This document shows positions 1-9,364 of a stretch of DNA of 64,000 nucleotides, piece after piece. Position 1 is the first letter of the stretch; each line of letters starts with the position of its first letter. Source of the DNA: Pseudomonas sp. TH31 (GTDB lineage Bacteria; Pseudomonadota; Gammaproteobacteria; Pseudomonadales; Pseudomonadaceae); NCBI RefSeq assembly GCF_016650815.1, contig NZ_JAEKEZ010000010.1, positions 372,001 through 436,000 of the forward strand, written 5' to 3'. The position numbers and the translations under genes were made by a program. The notes below the pieces were generated by a model. The model worked only from the letters and a program-made list of their open reading frames with translations, did not search any database and was not told where the DNA came from.

Positions 1-595
1 AAAGAAACCCTGCCACCGCCGCTGCCAGAATCAACGGCGTCCAGAACAGCTCAACGTATCCGCTAAACCAATAAACTAGACACATCCCTAGACAGACGCT
101 GATCGCTTCAGCGCTGGCCAAACCATCGATGCCGTCCATGAAGTTATAAAGGTTGAGCATCCAGACCAGATACACCAACGCCACGATGTTGCCAAACCAT
201 CCCAAATCAACTACGACACCGAAAAACTCAATTGGAGAAAGACCGTTAAGCCAAAATAGCGCCCAGCCCGCAGCAATGAAATGCCCCAGCAACCGCCATC
301 TGGCAGCAATATGCCCATGGTCATCGGCGAACCCGATAACCGCAACGAGAAGACCCGAGCCAAGCAAGCCATACAAGACCGCCGGGCTCAGCAGATCAAG
401 CCCCGTAAGGACAGGAAGCGCCAGGAGAAAGGAGACAACAATGGCTGCCCCTCCCCCACGCGGCGTAGGGATCGAATGAGAGCTGCGCTCGTTGGGTATG
501 TCCATCAAGCGCTTGGCCAAGGCGTAACGAAGCAACAAAAACGTCAAGGCCCAGGAACCAGCGAATACCGCGAGGAGCAACCACCAAACAGTCAT
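1..595 (-). CDS. WbpL-like glycosyl-1-phosphate transferase (GT4/MraY family), 3' end outside window
   Basis: This reading frame starts at the ATG at 595 and stays open to the window edge (198 codons). It is a multi-pass membrane protein of the WbpL/WecA/MraY family, which loads the first sugar phosphate of an O-antigen unit onto undecaprenyl phosphate at the inner membrane. Visible family marks are RLMDIPNERSSHS followed by TPRGGG near residues 28-50, a DDHGH loop, and NFMDGIDGLAS around residue 151. The start overlaps the stop of the upstream epimerase gene (ATGA), so the two are translationally coupled. Which sugar is transferred cannot be told from sequence. The C-terminal part is missing only because the window ends. 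Confidence 0.9.
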   Translation of the reverse strand, partial: MTVWWLLLAVFAGSWALTFLLLRYALAKRLMDIPNERSSHSIPTPRGGGAAIVVSFLLALPVLTGLDLLSPAVLYGLLGSGLLVAVIGFADDHGHIAARWRLLGHFIAAGWALFWLNGLSPIEFFGVVVDLGWFGNIVALVYLVWMLNLYNFMDGIDGLASAEAISVCLGMCLVYWFSGYVELFWTPLILAAAVAGFL

Positions 596-1554
596 TTCGT
601 TTGCTTTTCCAGATAGTGGCCAGCGGTCTGACGCATGGCTTTGTCCATGTTGATAGGTGGTATCCACCCTAGTAACTCTCGGTTTTTGTTGATATCGACT
701 TGCAGCGAGCCACATATGCGTTGAGCGACGGCCTGCTTGCCCACTGTCGAGGCTGCCAGCTTCAACAGCCACTCAGGTAGAGGCAAGAGTCGGGCAGGCT
801 TGCCTAGCGCCTTGGATAGACGACGCAGCAGTTGAGTTGTAGATAAATCTTCGCCATCGCAAGCCAGAAAGGTCTGGTTGGCCGCCGCGGGATGATCAAT
901 ACACGTGACAATAAGGCTCACCAGGTTTCCGATTGCAACCAGGCTTCGCTGATTTCGAATCGCACCCAATGGCAGTGGAATGCCCTTATTGAGCCACCTC
1001 AGCATGCTCAGAAAGTTGGCTTTTACACCGGGACCATAGACCAGTGGTGGACGAATGATCACCACTTCCATGCCAGTATCGCGCCCCAATTGCTTCAGCG
1101 CCTCTTCGGCTTCGTACTTGGATACACCATACGGATCCAGCGGATTCGGATGATCATCGGATTTGAACGGTTTACCTGGGAGGGTGCTTTCACCGTTTAC
1201 CTTTATCGAGCTGATGAAGATAAAGCGCTTTACCCCTGACTCTGCGGCACGTTGTGCAAGCCTAAGGGTGCCTTCCACGTTGACCTTACGAAACTCGGCC
1301 AGGGCATCCACGGAGGTTTCATTCATGACATGCACTCGGGCAGCGGCATGAATGACTACCTGGACATCATCAAGCGCAGGCAAGACCTTGGCGTGGGTCA
1401 GATCGAAGGACACCACCGGGCACAACCCGTGTAACCGAGTAGCACCACGTGCCGCCGCGATCGGACAAAATCTCTTGTCCACCAACAGCCTGAACACCAA
1501 CGCTTCCCCAACGAAACCGCTTGCCCCTGTCACCAATACCTTCGGGGCGGTCAT
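592..1554 (-). CDS. NAD-dependent sugar epimerase/dehydratase (extended SDR)
   Basis: A 320-residue extended short-chain dehydrogenase acting on a nucleotide sugar. It has the N-terminal Rossmann motif GASGFVG, a PYGVSKYEAEE segment carrying the catalytic Tyr-x3-Lys, and the usual length. I chose the ATG at 1554 because it overlaps the stop of the glycosyltransferase gene (ATGA) and starts right at the first beta strand; a longer frame to 1596 would run back into that gene. Its place directly before the WbpL-like gene matches the family that makes or reduces the first N-acetylated sugar of the O-unit (UDP-QuiNAc or UDP-FucNAc type). The exact substrate is an inference. Confidence 0.85.
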   Translation of the reverse strand: MTAPKVLVTGASGFVGEALVFRLLVDKRFCPIAAARGATRLHGLCPVVSFDLTHAKVLPALDDVQVVIHAAARVHVMNETSVDALAEFRKVNVEGTLRLAQRAAESGVKRFIFISSIKVNGESTLPGKPFKSDDHPNPLDPYGVSKYEAEEALKQLGRDTGMEVVIIRPPLVYGPGVKANFLSMLRWLNKGIPLPLGAIRNQRSLVAIGNLVSLIVTCIDHPAAANQTFLACDGEDLSTTQLLRRLSKALGKPARLLPLPEWLLKLAASTVGKQAVAQRICGSLQVDINKNRELLGWIPPINMDKAMRQTAGHYLEKQTK

Positions 1555-2474
1555 TTGACTTTTTTCCCGATCAACGCCGCAGCCCAGCAAATACAAAAGA
1601 AAAACACTTTATCCCGCACACGCCGTCGGCAATGCCATGCACTGAAGGAGAGCTTCATGAGTTGTCGGCGGCGTAATTTCAGCCAGATCCGCACAAAAGG
1701 TTCATCACCCTGCCCCACTAGCCGTGCGATCAATTGCACTTGATTGAACCACCAACCATCATGGATCGTTTTGTAGCGAGCAATCAGCGGGCTCAAGCCT
1801 TTGTTGGCGCCCACCTGGTTATGCTCGTGCTGGCGATAGTCCATGGAGGGCACAGGGTCGATATACCAGCGGTAGCCATGGCTACGAGCGAAAGCGTAGC
1901 AATACCAGTCATGCAAGCTGACATCTTGTAGTGGCTGCCAGTTGGCGAGCACCGAAGCCTTTAGCGACTCCACGAGACTTTTGCTCATGACGTAGGTACA
2001 GCCAGGTCCAGCCGCTTCGAACAGAAAATCCCACGCAACCTGAGGCTGCGCCTTGTCCAGTAGATGAGTGCTACCGCCTGGCCAGAAAGCCATGACATTA
2101 CTGGAGCAGGCATCTACGCGACGGGTTTGAATGGCTTGGGTCGCACGCTGGAGCTTGTCCGAGTGCCAAACATCATCCTGATCGGCAAAGGCAACGAAGT
2201 CGCAACCGTCGAGATCAACATCGCGGATCAACCTGAAGAAGTTGCGCGAAGCTCCGCCGAAGGTACCAGCGGGAGGAAGCATGATAACGCCAGGATGCTG
2301 AGCAGCATAAGCCGCGCACCAAGCTTCGGTACCGTCAGTAGAAGGATCAATACTGATGTAAACGGTTACGTCGACAGCTGACTGGCCGAGAATCGAGGCC
2401 AACTGCTCCTCGATCCATTGCATGCCATTGAAGGCAGCCAGCAAAACCGCAACCTTGGGATGTTTTACTGGCAT
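1551..2474 (-). CDS. Family 2 glycosyltransferase, probable rhamnosyltransferase
   Basis: A 307-residue GT-A fold glycosyltransferase. The start AVLLAAFNGMQWIEEQL and the following ISIDPSTDGT are the nucleotide-sugar binding part. FADQDDVW near residue 97 holds the metal-binding aspartates typical of the rhamnosyltransferase-like GT2 group. There is no membrane segment, so the enzyme is probably cytoplasmic or peripheral at the inner membrane and extends the lipid-linked O-unit. It lies 56 bases after rmlA, which provides the first step of the dTDP-rhamnose donor, so rhamnose transfer is a reasonable guess. Donor and acceptor are not proven. Confidence 0.85.
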   Translation of the reverse strand: MPVKHPKVAVLLAAFNGMQWIEEQLASILGQSAVDVTVYISIDPSTDGTEAWCAAYAAQHPGVIMLPPAGTFGGASRNFFRLIRDVDLDGCDFVAFADQDDVWHSDKLQRATQAIQTRRVDACSSNVMAFWPGGSTHLLDKAQPQVAWDFLFEAAGPGCTYVMSKSLVESLKASVLANWQPLQDVSLHDWYCYAFARSHGYRWYIDPVPSMDYRQHEHNQVGANKGLSPLIARYKTIHDGWWFNQVQLIARLVGQGDEPFVRIWLKLRRRQLMKLSFSAWHCRRRVRDKVFFFCICWAAALIGKKVK

Positions 2475-2530
2475 GCCATTCCTGCTTGCACCGGTTAAAC
2501 GCTACTGTTCGAAAGCATTCAGCTTTCGAG

Positions 2531-3421
2531 TCAGTGGGAAGGCGAGTCCAGCAACTTCTGCAGATACTGACCGTAGCCAGTCTTCTTCAGGGCGTCGGCT
2601 TGAGCACCCAACTGCTCGGCAGTGATCCAGCCGTTGTGGTAGGCAATCTCTTCCAGGCAAGCCACTTTCAGCCCTTGGCGCTGTTCGATGGTATGCACAA
2701 AGTGACTGGCTTCCAGTAGCGAATCATGGGTACCGGTATCCAGCCAGGCGAAGCCACGGCCAAGCATTTCAACGTTGAGGGCCTTCTGCTCAAGATAAGC
2801 AAGATTGACGTCGGTAATTTCCAGCTCGCCACGTTCGGACGGTTTGATGTTCTTGGCGATCTCGACAACCTGGTTGTCGTAGAAGTACAGACCGGTCACC
2901 GCGTAGTTGGATTTTGGCATCAGAGGCTTTTCTTCGATGCTCAGGGCACGGCCGGAGGCATCGAATTCAACCACACCAAAACGCTCAGGGTCGGAAACGT
3001 GGTAACCGAATACAGTCGCGCCGTGCTCTTGAGTACTGGCGGAACGCAGGTTGTCCGAGAAGTGCTGACCGTAAAAAATGTTGTCGCCCAGGATCAGGCA
3101 GCAAGGATCCTTGCCGATGAACTCTTCCCCGATGATAAACGCTTGAGCCAAGCCGTCCGGGCTAGGCTGTTCAGCGTAAGTCAGCTTGATGCCGTACAAG
3201 CTGCCGTCACCCAGCAACTTTCGAAAGCACGGCAAGTCTTCAGGAGTGGAGATAATCAGGATCTCACGCATACCTGCCAGCATCAGCACCGACAGCGGAT
3301 AAAAGATCATTGGCTTGTCGTAGATCGGCAGCATCTGCTTGGACACGCCAAGAGTCAACGGATGCAGGCGTGTGCCCGAGCCACCAGCGAGGATGATGCC
3401 TTTACGATTTGTCGTGGTCAT
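2531..3421 (-). CDS. rmlA: Glucose-1-phosphate thymidylyltransferase RmlA
   Basis: This enzyme joins dTTP and glucose 1-phosphate to give dTDP-glucose, the first step of dTDP-L-rhamnose synthesis. The 296-residue protein has the nucleotidyltransferase signature [11 protein letters not shown] at residues 13-23, the EKP segment ([15 protein letters not shown]) and LDTGTHDSL, all normal for RmlA. Its ATG overlaps the stop of rmlD (ATGA). RmlA is usually feedback-inhibited by dTDP-rhamnose. The gene order is rmlB, rmlD, rmlA, but the expected rmlC does not follow; a glycosyltransferase takes that place. Confidence 0.97.
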   Translation of the reverse strand: MTTTNRKGIILAGGSGTRLHPLTLGVSKQMLPIYDKPMIFYPLSVLMLAGMREILIISTPEDLPCFRKLLGDGSLYGIKLTYAEQPSPDGLAQAFIIGEEFIGKDPCCLILGDNIFYGQHFSDNLRSASTQEHGATVFGYHVSDPERFGVVEFDASGRALSIEEKPLMPKSNYAVTGLYFYDNQVVEIAKNIKPSERGELEITDVNLAYLEQKALNVEMLGRGFAWLDTGTHDSLLEASHFVHTIEQRQGLKVACLEEIAYHNGWITAEQLGAQADALKKTGYGQYLQKLLDSPSH

Positions 3422-4311
3422 TTGTTCAGAACTTCCCTAAGCATTCGGGTTACACCACTTTGCCAATCCGGCAAGTGTAGAGAAAAATTGTCACGCAGCT
3501 TCTGAGTATTCAAACGCGAATTCAGAGGACGACGGGCAGGGGTTGGATACGCAGTTGTTTCGATCGGGCTAATGGCCTTGACGGCAAGTTGTTCACCATT
3601 AGCCTGGGCAAATTTAATCACATGGCTGGCATAACCATGCCAGGACACTTCGCCACTGGCTGCAAGGTGATACAAGCCAGCCAGCTCAGGACGTTGCAGG
3701 ACTTGCTGAACGGCCAACGCAGTTACGTCGGCGATTAAGTCTGCACCCGTCGGGGCTCCGATCTGGTCGGCAATGACGCTCAGGTTTTCGCGATCCTTGG
3801 CCAGGCGCAACATCGTCTTGGCGAAATTGTTGCCACGAGCGCCATAGACCCAACTGGTGCGGAAGATCAAGTGCTTGCAACCCGATGTGATAATCGCTTG
3901 TTCACCAGCAAGTTTGCTGGCGCCATAGTGATTCACCGGTGCGACCGCATCAACCTCTTGCCAAGGTGTCGAACCCTGGCCGCTGAATACATAGTCGGTT
4001 GAGTAGTGAATCAACCAGGCACCCAGGGACGCGGCCTCTTCAGCCATGACCCCACTAGCCTGGCCGTTCACCCGATCAGCCAGCTCGGTTTCGGACTCGG
4101 CCTTATCGACGGCGGTATAGGCTGCCGCATTGACGATCACGTCAGGCTTGACCTGGCGGATAGCCGCACGCAATGCATCGAGGTCTGACAGGTCGCCGCA
4201 CAAACCCTCGACCGCATGACGATCCAGAGCAATCAACTCACCCAGTGGGGCCAGGGAGCGTTGCAGCTCCCAGCCGACCTGGCCGTTTTTTCCCAACAGG
4301 AGGATTTTCAT
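3418..4311 (-). CDS. rmlD: dTDP-4-dehydrorhamnose reductase RmlD
   Basis: RmlD is the last enzyme of dTDP-L-rhamnose synthesis and reduces the 4-keto group with NAD(P)H. The 297-residue protein has the nucleotide-binding loop [18 protein letters not shown] and [12 protein letters not shown], which carries the Tyr-x3-Lys pair. The ATG at 4311 is chosen because it overlaps the rmlB stop (ATGA) and begins at [11 protein letters not shown]; a longer frame to 4386 has no support. RmlD normally acts on the product of the RmlC epimerase, so the lack of rmlC beside it is notable. Confidence 0.96.
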   Translation of the reverse strand: MKILLLGKNGQVGWELQRSLAPLGELIALDRHAVEGLCGDLSDLDALRAAIRQVKPDVIVNAAAYTAVDKAESETELADRVNGQASGVMAEEAASLGAWLIHYSTDYVFSGQGSTPWQEVDAVAPVNHYGASKLAGEQAIITSGCKHLIFRTSWVYGARGNNFAKTMLRLAKDRENLSVIADQIGAPTGADLIADVTALAVQQVLQRPELAGLYHLAASGEVSWHGYASHVIKFAQANGEQLAVKAISPIETTAYPTPARRPLNSRLNTQKLRDNFSLHLPDWQSGVTRMLREVLNK

Positions 4312-5384
4312 GCCTTGCTCGAACGGTCCGCGTAGTTCTGATCGATCCACTGCTGGTAGCTGCCACTCTTCACGTGAGCAACCCACTCAGTATTATTGAG
4401 GTACCACTCGACCGTCTTGCGGATACCCGTATCGAAAGTCTCTTCCGGGGTCCAGCCTAGCTCACGCTGGATTTTGCTGGCGTCGATTGCGTAACGCTGA
4501 TCGTGGCCCGGACGATCTTGAACGTAAGTGATCAGACTGGCGTGAGGACGATGTGCGGAATCAGGACGTAGTTCATCAAGCAGTGCACAAAGGGTGTTTA
4601 CCACTTCGATGTTTTGCTTTTCGTTATGGCCACCAATGTTGTACGTCTCGCCGATGACACCTTCAGTCACGACCTTGTACAGAGCACGAGCGTGGTCTTC
4701 GACGTAGAGCCAGTCACGCACCTGGTTGCCCTTGCCGTAGACCGGCAGCGGCTTGCCTTCCAGTGCATTGAGGATGATCAGCGGGATCAGCTTCTCGGGG
4801 AAGTGGCACGGGCCATAATTGTTCGAGCAGTTGGTGACCAGCGTCGGCAGGCCATAAGTACGGGCCCAAGCGCGAACCAGGTGATCGGAGCTGGCCTTGC
4901 TGGCCGAGTACGGCGAACTTGGCTGGTACGGGGTAGTTTCAGTGAAGAGGTCTTCCGGGCCTTCAAGGTCTCCGTAAACTTCATCAGTCGAAATATGGTG
5001 AAAGCGGAAGTTGGCTTTGCGTGCATCATCCAGTGCAGCCCAGTAGTGGCGTGCAGCTTCCAGCAAAGTGTAAGTACCAATGATATTGGTCTGGATAAAT
5101 TCAGATGGACCAGAGATCGAACGGTCAACATGGGACTCTGCGGCCAGGTGCATGATGGCATCTGGTTGGAGCTCACGCAGGACACGGTCGATTTGATCAC
5201 GGTCGCAGATGTCTACGCGCTCAAACACATAACGCGAGCTCTGGCTCACTTCGGCCAGCGACTCAAGGTTACCGGCATAAGTCAGCTTATCGACGTTAAC
5301 GACAGAGTCGGCAGTATTGGAGATAATATGACGGATGACTGCCGAGCCGATGAACCCGGCGCCGCCGGTTACTAGAATTTTCAC
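4308..5384 (-). CDS. rmlB: dTDP-glucose 4,6-dehydratase RmlB
   Basis: RmlB converts dTDP-glucose to dTDP-4-keto-6-deoxyglucose. The 358-residue protein starts with the NAD-binding motif [10 protein letters not shown], has STDEVYG in the active site and [12 protein letters not shown] with the catalytic Tyr-x3-Lys. The start is a GTG at 5384: the only upstream ATG near the N-terminus is out of frame, and the frame reaching 5465 has a non-homologous extension. It is the first gene of the visible sugar operon, followed by rmlD with a 4-base overlap. Confidence 0.96.
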   Translation of the reverse strand: MKILVTGGAGFIGSAVIRHIISNTADSVVNVDKLTYAGNLESLAEVSQSSRYVFERVDICDRDQIDRVLRELQPDAIMHLAAESHVDRSISGPSEFIQTNIIGTYTLLEAARHYWAALDDARKANFRFHHISTDEVYGDLEGPEDLFTETTPYQPSSPYSASKASSDHLVRAWARTYGLPTLVTNCSNNYGPCHFPEKLIPLIILNALEGKPLPVYGKGNQVRDWLYVEDHARALYKVVTEGVIGETYNIGGHNEKQNIEVVNTLCALLDELRPDSAHRPHASLITYVQDRPGHDQRYAIDASKIQRELGWTPEETFDTGIRKTVEWYLNNTEWVAHVKSGSYQQWIDQNYADRSSKA

Positions 5385-5610
5385 GCGAAACCATACCTTT
5401 GAGCTGCTGACAGAGCTGAAAACCGAGCGCTGTCTGATCCATGAATGCAAAAGCCGACGATTCAACCACGACTTCTGACAGTGTCAGTATGAACGGAACG
5501 GCAGATGCCGCTCTCCGGACGAGCGGAGCATTTTACAGCTTAATGAAGGTTTTACTAATGGATATAGACAAACTGTGTTGCAAATTCGATGCGCACTTAC
5601 GTTTTCGAAA
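5385..5610. other. Intergenic region upstream of rmlB
   Basis: These 226 bases separate rmlB from the LapA-domain gene and must carry either the rmlB promoter or a read-through leader. The region is richer in A and T than the genes around it. It contains a weak hairpin near 5508-5525 (CTCCG stem on the minus strand). I see no clear consensus promoter, no ops/JUMPstart element and no credible small gene. Confidence 0.5.
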
Positions 5611-5850
5611 TCAAACAAGGCGTTTGCGCGAAATCCTGGAGGCACGCTTCACAAACCAGCCCAGAATCGGCCCGACCAGCATGCCGATCAGCAGCGCGAG
5701 AACCGTGATCAGCGATACCGGCAATTGTGGTCCGGCCCAGCCAAGAAACAACAACGAAACCGACTGTTGATTTTCGAGGACAAAGGCCAACACCGCCAAA
5801 ACCAGCAGCAGAACAAACACACCGAGGAGTACACGCTTAAGGTTGCGCAT
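5611..5850 (-). CDS. LapA-domain (DUF1049) small membrane protein
   Basis: A 79-residue protein with two hydrophobic segments (about residues 6-25 and 40-65) joined by ENQQSVSLLFLGW, the hallmark of the lipopolysaccharide assembly protein A domain family. It ends in a basic tail rich in Arg and Lys. The family sits in the inner membrane and in enterobacteria is linked to LPS assembly with LapB. It lies 11 bases after ihfB, an arrangement common in Pseudomonas, so the two are probably co-transcribed. It is not the LapA adhesin of P. fluorescens despite the name. Confidence 0.85.
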   Translation of the reverse strand: MRNLKRVLLGVFVLLLVLAVLAFVLENQQSVSLLFLGWAGPQLPVSLITVLALLIGMLVGPILGWFVKRASRISRKRLV

Positions 5851-5861
5851 GCATTAAACCT

Positions 5862-6170
5862 TTAGTTATGGAGGTCAAAACCTTCCTCCTCTTCCTCATT
5901 CACCCGGTCGCGCAACTCTTTGCCCGGCTTGAAATGCGGAACAAACTTGCCATCGAGGCTGACGGACTGACCGGTTTTTGGATTGCGACCTACGCGCGGC
6001 GCGCGGTAGTGCAGGGAGAAGCTGCCAAAACCACGGATCTCGATACGATCCCCGGTGGCCAGGCATTGGGACATTTGCTCAAGCATGGTCTTGATGGCCA
6101 GCTCCACATCCTTGGATGAGAGCAGCCCTTGATGGGTGACAATTCGTTCGATCAACTCCGACTTCGTCAT
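5862..6170 (-). CDS. ihfB: Integration host factor beta subunit
   Basis: IhfB pairs with IhfA to form a DNA-bending heterodimer used in sigma-54 promoters, recombination and replication. The 102-residue protein has the full HU/IHF fold: an N-terminal helical pair starting [22 protein letters not shown] in the sheet, and the beta-arm [11 protein letters not shown] with the proline that intercalates DNA. A short acidic C-terminus (NEEEEEGFD) follows. It lies on the same strand downstream of rpsA, as in many gammaproteobacteria, but here a small lipoprotein gene and the rpsA terminator lie between them. Confidence 0.97.
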   Translation of the reverse strand: MTKSELIERIVTHQGLLSSKDVELAIKTMLEQMSQCLATGDRIEIRGFGSFSLHYRAPRVGRNPKTGQSVSLDGKFVPHFKPGKELRDRVNEEEEEGFDLHN

Positions 6171-6321
6171 ATTTTTCCCTTCTTTTTCAAGCAGCTAGAT
6201 CAGCGCTTCAAAGGTTTTAGCATGCCCGGATGAATTTGAACAGCCCGAGTATTGACATATATTTACCAAGGATGTGATGACCATTTACGGAGCACCACAA
6301 CACGACAAAGTCATTACGCCC

Positions 6322-6600
6322 TCACCGACAAATAACCAACATGGTGCGAGTCACAAGCCCGGCAGGATTGAAGCCGAACGGATACTCATCCTCGTCCTTG
6401 GCTTCATCAGACCTGGCGATAACCTTGTAACCGCCCCCCTTACACTCCCTGTCAGCCCGTTTGCGGCACTTTTCCCAACCAGAACCCAAACCGGAACAAT
6501 CGACCTCGATGCCACTGACACCACGCACGACGTGAGTCTTGGCATTAGTGGTACAACCTGCCAGCGTCAATAACGCTACTGCGACAATGAGCCTGTTCAT
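6322..6600 (-). CDS. Small lipoprotein of unknown function
   Basis: A 92-residue protein with a signal peptide ending in the lipobox LTLAGC (Cys at residue 15), so it should be lipidated and anchored to a membrane. The mature part contains four further cysteines (DCSG, EKCRK, RECKG, VICR) that could form disulfides in the periplasm. It matches a small lipoprotein type seen in Pseudomonas beside ihfB/rpsA. I recognise no named domain. It lies on the same strand between rpsA and ihfB, but the rpsA terminator precedes it, so it probably has its own promoter. Confidence 0.75.
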   Translation of the reverse strand: MNRLIVAVALLTLAGCTTNAKTHVVRGVSGIEVDCSGLGSGWEKCRKRADRECKGGGYKVIARSDEAKDEDEYPFGFNPAGLVTRTMLVICR

Positions 6601-6813
6601 TCACTTCCTTATACCGGGCGCTCCGCCCTACCGTCACTCGTATCAAGCCTAAGCCTAGCTGCAAATAAACGATTGATCCTGTTAAATAAAGAGACAACAG
6701 GTGAAAGGGATTGGTTTCATAAGGGTCGTTTTGGGGACGTTAGCAAGATTACCAGGATTGCAGTTTTCGCCCCCCTCCAAGCGACTCCGGGGAAGTAGCC
6801 AAATCGCAGGCAC

Positions 6814-6842
6814 AAAAAAGGGCGACCGAAGTCGCCCTTTTT
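6814..6842 (-). terminator. Rho-independent terminator after rpsA
   Basis: The stem GGGCGAC / GTCGCCC has a short GAA-type loop and is flanked by A-rich and T-rich tracts on the two sides. It sits 18 bases past the rpsA stop, where the supraoperon transcript should end. Confidence 0.9.
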
Positions 6843-6859
6843 CTATGGTCTGACAGAAC

Positions 6860-8554
6860 TTAGTTCTGTTTTTCCATTTGTGCACGCAACAGGTCGCCCA
6901 GAGTGGTAGGACCAGCAGCAGGTTCCGAAGTCGCTGGCTTGTCGCGCAGGCTCTGGATTGCTTCTTTCTCTTCAGCATCGTCTTTCGACTTGATGGAGAG
7001 CTGGATTACGCGGCTCTTGCGGTCAACGCTGATGATCTTGGCTTCTACTTCCTGGCCTTCTTTCAGAACGTTGCGCGCGTCTTCAACGCGGTCACGGCTG
7101 ATTTCGGAGGCTTTCAGAGTCGCTTCGATATCGTCGGCCAGAGTGATGATGGCGCCTTTAGCGTCAACTTCTTTCACGATGCCTTTAACGATTGCGCCTT
7201 TGTCGTTCTCTTGAACGTACTCGGAGAACGGATCGCTTTCCAGTTGCTTGATACCCAGGGAGATGCGCTCGCGCTCTGGGTCAACCGACAGGATAACGGT
7301 GTCCAGCTCGTCGCCCTTCTTGAAGCGGCGAACGGCTTCTTCGCCCACTTCGTTCCAGGAGATGTCGGACAGGTGAACCAGACCGTCGATGCCACCGTCC
7401 AGACCAATGAAGATACCGAAATCGGTGATCGACTTGATGGTGCCGGAGATTTTATCGCCCTTGTTGAACTGGCCAGAGAAATCTTCCCATGGGTTAGATT
7501 TGCACTGTTTGATGCCGAGGGAGATACGACGACGCTCTTCGTCGATGTCCAGAACCATAACTTCCACTTCGTCGCCGACTTGTACGACTTTCGAAGGGTG
7601 GATGTTCTTGTTGGTCCAGTCCATTTCGGAAACGTGTACCAGGCCTTCAACGCCTTCTTCCAGCTCAGCGAAGCAGCCGTAGTCGGTCAGGTTGGTTACA
7701 CGAGCGGTAACGCGAGTGCTTTCTGGGTAACGGGCTTTGATAGCAACCCATGGATCTTCGCCCAGTTGCTTGAGGCCCAGGGAAACACGATTGCGTTCGC
7801 GATCGTACTTCAGAACCTTGACATCGATCTCGTCGCCAACGTTGACGATTTCGGAAGGATGCTTGATACGCTTCCAAGCCATGTCGGTAATGTGCAGCAG
7901 GCCATCGACGCCACCCAGATCGACGAATGCGCCGTAATCGGTGAGGTTCTTGACGATACCTTTGACTTGTTGGCCTTCCTGCAGGGATTCCAGCAGAGCT
8001 TCACGCTCGGCGGAGTTCTCGGCTTCGAGGACGCTACGACGGGAAACGACAACGTTGTTGCGTTTCTGGTCGAGCTTGATGACCTTGAATTCCAGCTCTT
8101 TGCCTTCCAGGTGCGTGGTGTCGCGCACTGGACGGACGTCAACCAGAGAACCTGGCAGGAACGCACGGATGCCGTTAACGTCGACAGTGAAGCCGCCTTT
8201 AACCTTACCGTTGATAACGCCCTTGACCACTTCTTCGGCTGCGAAGGCTGCTTCCAGAACAATCCAGCATTCAGCGCGCTTGGCTTTTTCACGGGACAGC
8301 TTGGTTTCACCAAAGCCGTCTTCAACCGAGTCCAGAGCAACGTGAACTTCGTCACCGACGTTGATAGTCAGTTCGCCAGCATCGTTGTAGAACTGCTCAA
8401 GCGGGATGAGTGCTTCAGACTTCAGGCCAGCGTGAACGGTTACCCAGCGAGCTTGGTAATCGATATCAACGATAACACCGGTGATGATGGAGCCTGCCTG
8501 AAGGTTCAGGGTTTTTAGGCTTTCTTCAAAGAGTTCCGCAAAGCTTTCGCTCAT
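6860..8554 (-). CDS. rpsA: 30S ribosomal protein S1
   Basis: S1 holds mRNA on the small ribosomal subunit. The 564-residue protein has six S1 RNA-binding repeats, visible as repeating segments such as [35 protein letters not shown] and [18 protein letters not shown], with the divergent first two repeats at the N-terminus ([15 protein letters not shown]). The length is normal. An AGGA ribosome site lies 8 bases before the ATG. The gene is the last of the serC-pheA-hisC-tyrA/aroA-cmk-rpsA series, 120 bases after cmk, and probably also has its own promoter because of its high expression. Confidence 0.98.
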   Translation of the reverse strand: MSESFAELFEESLKTLNLQAGSIITGVIVDIDYQARWVTVHAGLKSEALIPLEQFYNDAGELTINVGDEVHVALDSVEDGFGETKLSREKAKRAECWIVLEAAFAAEEVVKGVINGKVKGGFTVDVNGIRAFLPGSLVDVRPVRDTTHLEGKELEFKVIKLDQKRNNVVVSRRSVLEAENSAEREALLESLQEGQQVKGIVKNLTDYGAFVDLGGVDGLLHITDMAWKRIKHPSEIVNVGDEIDVKVLKYDRERNRVSLGLKQLGEDPWVAIKARYPESTRVTARVTNLTDYGCFAELEEGVEGLVHVSEMDWTNKNIHPSKVVQVGDEVEVMVLDIDEERRRISLGIKQCKSNPWEDFSGQFNKGDKISGTIKSITDFGIFIGLDGGIDGLVHLSDISWNEVGEEAVRRFKKGDELDTVILSVDPERERISLGIKQLESDPFSEYVQENDKGAIVKGIVKEVDAKGAIITLADDIEATLKASEISRDRVEDARNVLKEGQEVEAKIISVDRKSRVIQLSIKSKDDAEEKEAIQSLRDKPATSEPAAGPTTLGDLLRAQMEKQN

Positions 8555-8674
8555 TTTAATTCCTGTTGAATAAGGGCGAAGGATACGCCCATCTCCACAT
8601 CCCAGACGACGTGGGTTACGTTCATTAGAAGAAGCATCGCAAGACTATGACTGGTCCCCTGCGAAGCTTCTTGG

Positions 8675-9364
8675 TCACCCGACGATATCGCGAATGGCGA
8701 TCTCGCTCATGATGCGTTCCAGCACCTGATCGATGGATAATTCCGTGGAATCCAGCAGTATGGCGTCAGCCGCCGGCTTGAGCGGGGCTACCGCTCGCTG
8801 GGTGTCACGCTCATCGCGGACACGTATCTCATCTAGCAGACTCGACAGACTAACACCATCGACTTTGCCCTTCAACTGCAAGTATCGACGGCGCGCACGC
8901 TCCTCGGCACTGGCAGTCAGGAATATCTTCAGCGGCGCATCCGGAAATACCACCGTGCCCATGTCGCGACCATCGGCTACCAGGCCCGGTGGTTCCTGGA
9001 ACGCCCGCTGGCGCTGCAGCAGCGCATCGCGCACCGCCGGCAGTGCGGCGACCTGAGAGGCCCAGGCGCCGACTTGCTCATTACGCAGGTCGTCGGTGAC
9101 ATCGTCACCTTCGAGAATGATCCGTTGCGGATGACCTTCCGTCGCGCCGACAAACTGCACGTCCAGATGAGCGGCCAACAGCTTCAGCGATTCTTCATTG
9201 GTCAGGTCGACGCCATGGTTGCGTGCCGCAAATGCCAATAAACGATACAACGCACCGGAATCCAGCAGGCACCAGCCCAGGCGCTTGGCCAGAATCCCGG
9301 CAATAGTGCCCTTGCCCGAGCCGCTTGGCCCGTCGATGGTAATGACCGGTGGCTTGATAATCAC
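8675..9364 (-). CDS. cmk: Cytidylate kinase
   Basis: Cmk phosphorylates CMP and dCMP. The 229-residue protein carries the P-loop GPSGSGKGT near its start, the [16 protein letters not shown] segment and [11 protein letters not shown] in the lid. The start is a GTG at 9364 that overlaps the stop of tyrA-aroA (GTGA); the frame runs on upstream to 9589 only as an antisense-like extension inside aroA. With that start the length is typical. The coupling of a nucleotide kinase to aromatic amino acid genes is the known pseudomonad supraoperon layout. Confidence 0.96.
   Translation of the reverse strand: MIIKPPVITIDGPSGSGKGTIAGILAKRLGWCLLDSGALYRLLAFAARNHGVDLTNEESLKLLAAHLDVQFVGATEGHPQRIILEGDDVTDDLRNEQVGAWASQVAALPAVRDALLQRQRAFQEPPGLVADGRDMGTVVFPDAPLKIFLTASAEERARRRYLQLKGKVDGVSLSSLLDEIRVRDERDTQRAVAPLKPAADAILLDSTELSIDQVLERIMSEIAIRDIVG

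Noticed and set aside
5611..5850. LapA biofilm adhesin
   Set aside because: The gene encodes a two-helix protein of 79 residues with the LapA (DUF1049) LPS-assembly domain, not the giant adhesin of the same name.
6878..8518. Long open frame opposite rpsA
   Set aside because: The 546-codon plus-strand frame mirrors rpsA codon usage and has no recognisable domain; it is a shadow of a GC-rich gene.
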